Assembly: GCA_937915755.1 (NCBI GenBank)
Contig: CALGGR010000209.1
Span: forward strand, 1-24,967
Source of the DNA: an uncultured Fretibacterium sp.
GTDB lineage: Bacteria > Synergistota > Synergistia > Synergistales > Aminobacteriaceae
DNA length: 24,967 bases
Direction of reading: 5' to 3'
The notes beneath the pieces were generated by a model. That model was not told the origin of the DNA. It saw nothing but the letters and a program-made list of their open reading frames with translations, and ran no database searches. This document shows positions 23,453 through 24,967 of this stretch, piece after piece; position 1 is the stretch's first letter, and every line of letters begins with the position of its first letter. The position numbers were made by a program, and so were the translations under genes.

Positions 23453-24637
23453 CTAGAGCTTCGAGAGAGCTTTCTTCGCGGGGGCGTAGTTCGGATTGAT
23501 TTCGAGTGCCTTGTTGTACCACATCTTCGCGTTGCTCTTTTTCTTGAGAGCGCGTGCAACCTCTCCGGCCTTGTATGCCGCGAAATAATCATTCCCAGTC
23601 TCGTCAAAGAGCTTCGAGTACTCCCTGTAGGCGGCGGCAGTGTTGCCCATCTTTGAGAGCTTCCTGTGCTTTGCCTTTAGATCGTCCTCATCACTCTTGC
23701 TCAGTCCGTAGGAGCTTATTACAGTGTCGAAATCCGTCGAATCATTCTCGAACGCTGCACTATTCACCTGACGCGATGAGGCTGAGACTGTTCCTTCATC
23801 ATTTTGAGGGGCTGAAGCTACCAGAACTTCATCGGAGGCTTCGGTGGCTTTCTTCTTTGTGCCTTTCTTTGGACGGTTCACTGTCGCGGAGCTTCCTCCA
23901 ACTTGCTCATCACTCTTGTCGCTCTTGCCCTTGCTCTTGGCTTTCTTGCCCTTCGTCTTCTTGTCAGCTTCGAGGATCTTCGACAGCGTGTCTGTTCCTG
24001 TGAGTTCCTTCTCGATTTTGGGAGCCAATGACATTACAGCGTTCGCCACTGCCGTTCCCTCAATTCCGCCGAACTCGGAATTTTCAACGCCCACACCGTA
24101 AGCACTGAGTGCCGTATCAGACTTGCTGGCATTACCATCCGCCGTTTCAGCAAAAACTATCTCACCAGTCTCCACCTTAACGAGCCTGACATCAAGTGTA
24201 GCCTTGACCTTTTGATTCCTTGAGCCGACACTCACAGGAACAACGAAAAGAGGAACAGCGACTCCTGACGATGCCCTCGCAAGGTTCGTTATCGACCCCA
24301 TGAGCATGTAGTCGCAGCCCGCAAGTTTTCCGACTTCAGCCGCAGTGTCCTCGTCGACAAGCCCCGACATTCCGAGCCTGAGTTCCTTCATGACATCTTC
24401 GAGTTTCTCGCGCTCAACAAGCATTATTCCCTTCGACTTGAAGAGCACCCTCCCGAATATGTCCGTGATTGCCGCCGCCATTCTGTCAGGAACATCGTAT
24501 GTCTTGCTGTCGAACCTCATGATTCCGAGCCTCACGCGCTCAAGCCCCAACTCATCAGCCGCAAACGAACACGCCGGAATTGCGAGGAGTGCTATGACGA
24601 TTAGTGCCGCGAATTTCTTGTATCTTGACATCTTCAC
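23453..24637 (-). CDS. CsgG-like secreted protein with C-terminal TPR
   Basis: A 394-residue exported protein. An N-terminal signal (KKFAALIVIALLAIPACSFA) ends either at a signal peptidase site after SFA (about residue 27) or at a weak lipobox around C23. Residues about 35-215 are CsgG-like: RLGIMRFDSKT, then MLVEREKLEDVMKEL, GKLAGCDYMLMGSIT and LDVRLVKVETGEIVFAE. A low-complexity Lys/Ser linker follows (about 222-265), then a C-terminal TPR-like pair (AAYKAGEVARALKKKSNAKMWYNKALEINPNYAPA). CsgG forms the outer-membrane curli pore, but many paralogues are envelope proteins of unknown function and no curli genes are here. The start is GTG with GGAGG five bases upstream; an ATG two codons on is possible. 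Confidence 0.82.
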   Translation of the reverse strand: MKMSRYKKFAALIVIALLAIPACSFAADELGLERVRLGIMRFDSKTYDVPDRMAAAITDIFGRVLFKSKGIMLVEREKLEDVMKELRLGMSGLVDEDTAAEVGKLAGCDYMLMGSITNLARASSGVAVPLFVVPVSVGSRNQKVKATLDVRLVKVETGEIVFAETADGNASKSDTALSAYGVGVENSEFGGIEGTAVANAVMSLAPKIEKELTGTDTLSKILEADKKTKGKKAKSKGKSDKSDEQVGGSSATVNRPKKGTKKKATEASDEVLVASAPQNDEGTVSASSRQVNSAAFENDSTDFDTVISSYGLSKSDEDDLKAKHRKLSKMGNTAAAYREYSKLFDETGNDYFAAYKAGEVARALKKKSNAKMWYNKALEINPNYAPAKKALSKL

Positions 24638-24650
24638 GCTGTCCTCCGAA

Positions 24651-24932
24651 TTATTCCCACTCGTACTCTTTCATCGTGTTGATGTGCTTGATTACGGCAT
24701 TTCTCGTGGCCTCAGCAAGTATTCCGCCGTATGACCCTCCGAGCGCGCCGATCCCGAATCCCGCGTAGTATGCCGCCGCACCGCCGCCCTCACGTTTCGC
24801 GCTTCCCGTCTCGCTGTTGACGTAGACGATCTCGCCCGTAGTGTTGTCGATGATTCTGATGTCGAGCGTAACATAGCCCGTCTTCGCCGCCCCTGCAATC
24901 CCGACGAGCTTCAGAGCCCGTTCAGTATCTCT
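24651..24932 (-). CDS. 3' part of a second CsgG-like protein (5' part missing)
   Basis: The frame reads TGYVTLDIRIIDNTTGEIVY, then VNSETGSAKREGGG, a glycine-rich patch YYAGFGIGALGGSYGG and the end NAVIKHINTMKEYEWE. The 'TGYVTLDIRIIDNTTGEIVYV' strand pair matches the equivalent part of the next gene, so this is a paralogue. It ends 13 bases before the next start, as in an operon. No start codon is found: an in-frame stop occurs at 24933-24935, and the last 35 bases of the window do not continue this frame. Either a frameshift, a broken gene or a sequence error at the window edge explains this. Confidence 0.6.
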   Translation of the reverse strand, partial: RDTERALKLVGIAGAAKTGYVTLDIRIIDNTTGEIVYVNSETGSAKREGGGAAAYYAGFGIGALGGSYGGILAEATRNAVIKHINTMKEYEWE

Positions 24933-24967
24933 TTAACATGAGACGTATGAACACCAGATTGACCAAT

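Noticed and set aside
24692..24898. Arg-rich open frame at the right edge
   Set aside because: It is a +1 shadow of the CsgG-like paralogue; the other frame gives a clear family match.

Overview
The window (about 25 kb, moderately GC-rich, densely coded) looks like a chromosomal segment or contig from a diderm, probably anaerobic bacterium. Secreted CsgG-like proteins, a periplasm-facing ABC receptor and cobamide synthesis fit that. The overall mix (MatC-like permease plus DUF6282 protein, archaeal-type class I aldolase, giant solute-binding ABC fusion) suggests Synergistota to me, but that is an impression from gene content and was not tested by any search. No rRNA, tRNA or CRISPR array was seen.

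Layout. (1) 10-2678, minus: a dynamin-like GTPase and a small partner gene with an ATGA overlap, behind a strong sigma70-type promoter that carries an inverted repeat. (2) 2811-5805, minus: the ribosome-quality-control factor RqcH, whose start codon lies directly against the end of a TnpB-encoding insertion element with an intact nuclease. (3) 5897-10671: an FGGY sugar kinase converges on a MatC-like permease/DUF6282 hydrolase pair, with a LysR regulator divergent from the pair; probably a small catabolic locus. (4) 10662-11638: a Mrr-type restriction endonuclease gene flanked by 19-bp direct repeats, each holding an extended -10 promoter; it looks like an inserted cassette. (5) 11666-14991, plus: a tightly overlapped operon of a RecO-like protein, CobT, a nicotinamidase, a YihX-like HAD phosphatase and an HdeD-like membrane protein, closed by a clear terminator. 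(6) 15040-22156, minus: a two-gene ABC importer. One gene fuses seven tandem solute-binding units to a polar amino acid permease (2011 residues); the other is the ATPase with an extra C-terminal domain resembling a degenerate RsbW-type GHKL fold. (7) 22296-23369: class I fructose-bisphosphate aldolase. (8) 23453 to the right edge, minus: two CsgG-like genes, the upstream one incomplete.

The most unusual item is the ABC importer. Its repeat register is shifted so that a lone second lobe starts the protein and a lone first lobe precedes the permease. Ligand-contact residues are kept in the first three complete modules and lost in the later ones. The GTPase pair, the repeat-flanked mrr gene and the TnpB insertion at rqcH are the other points worth following.
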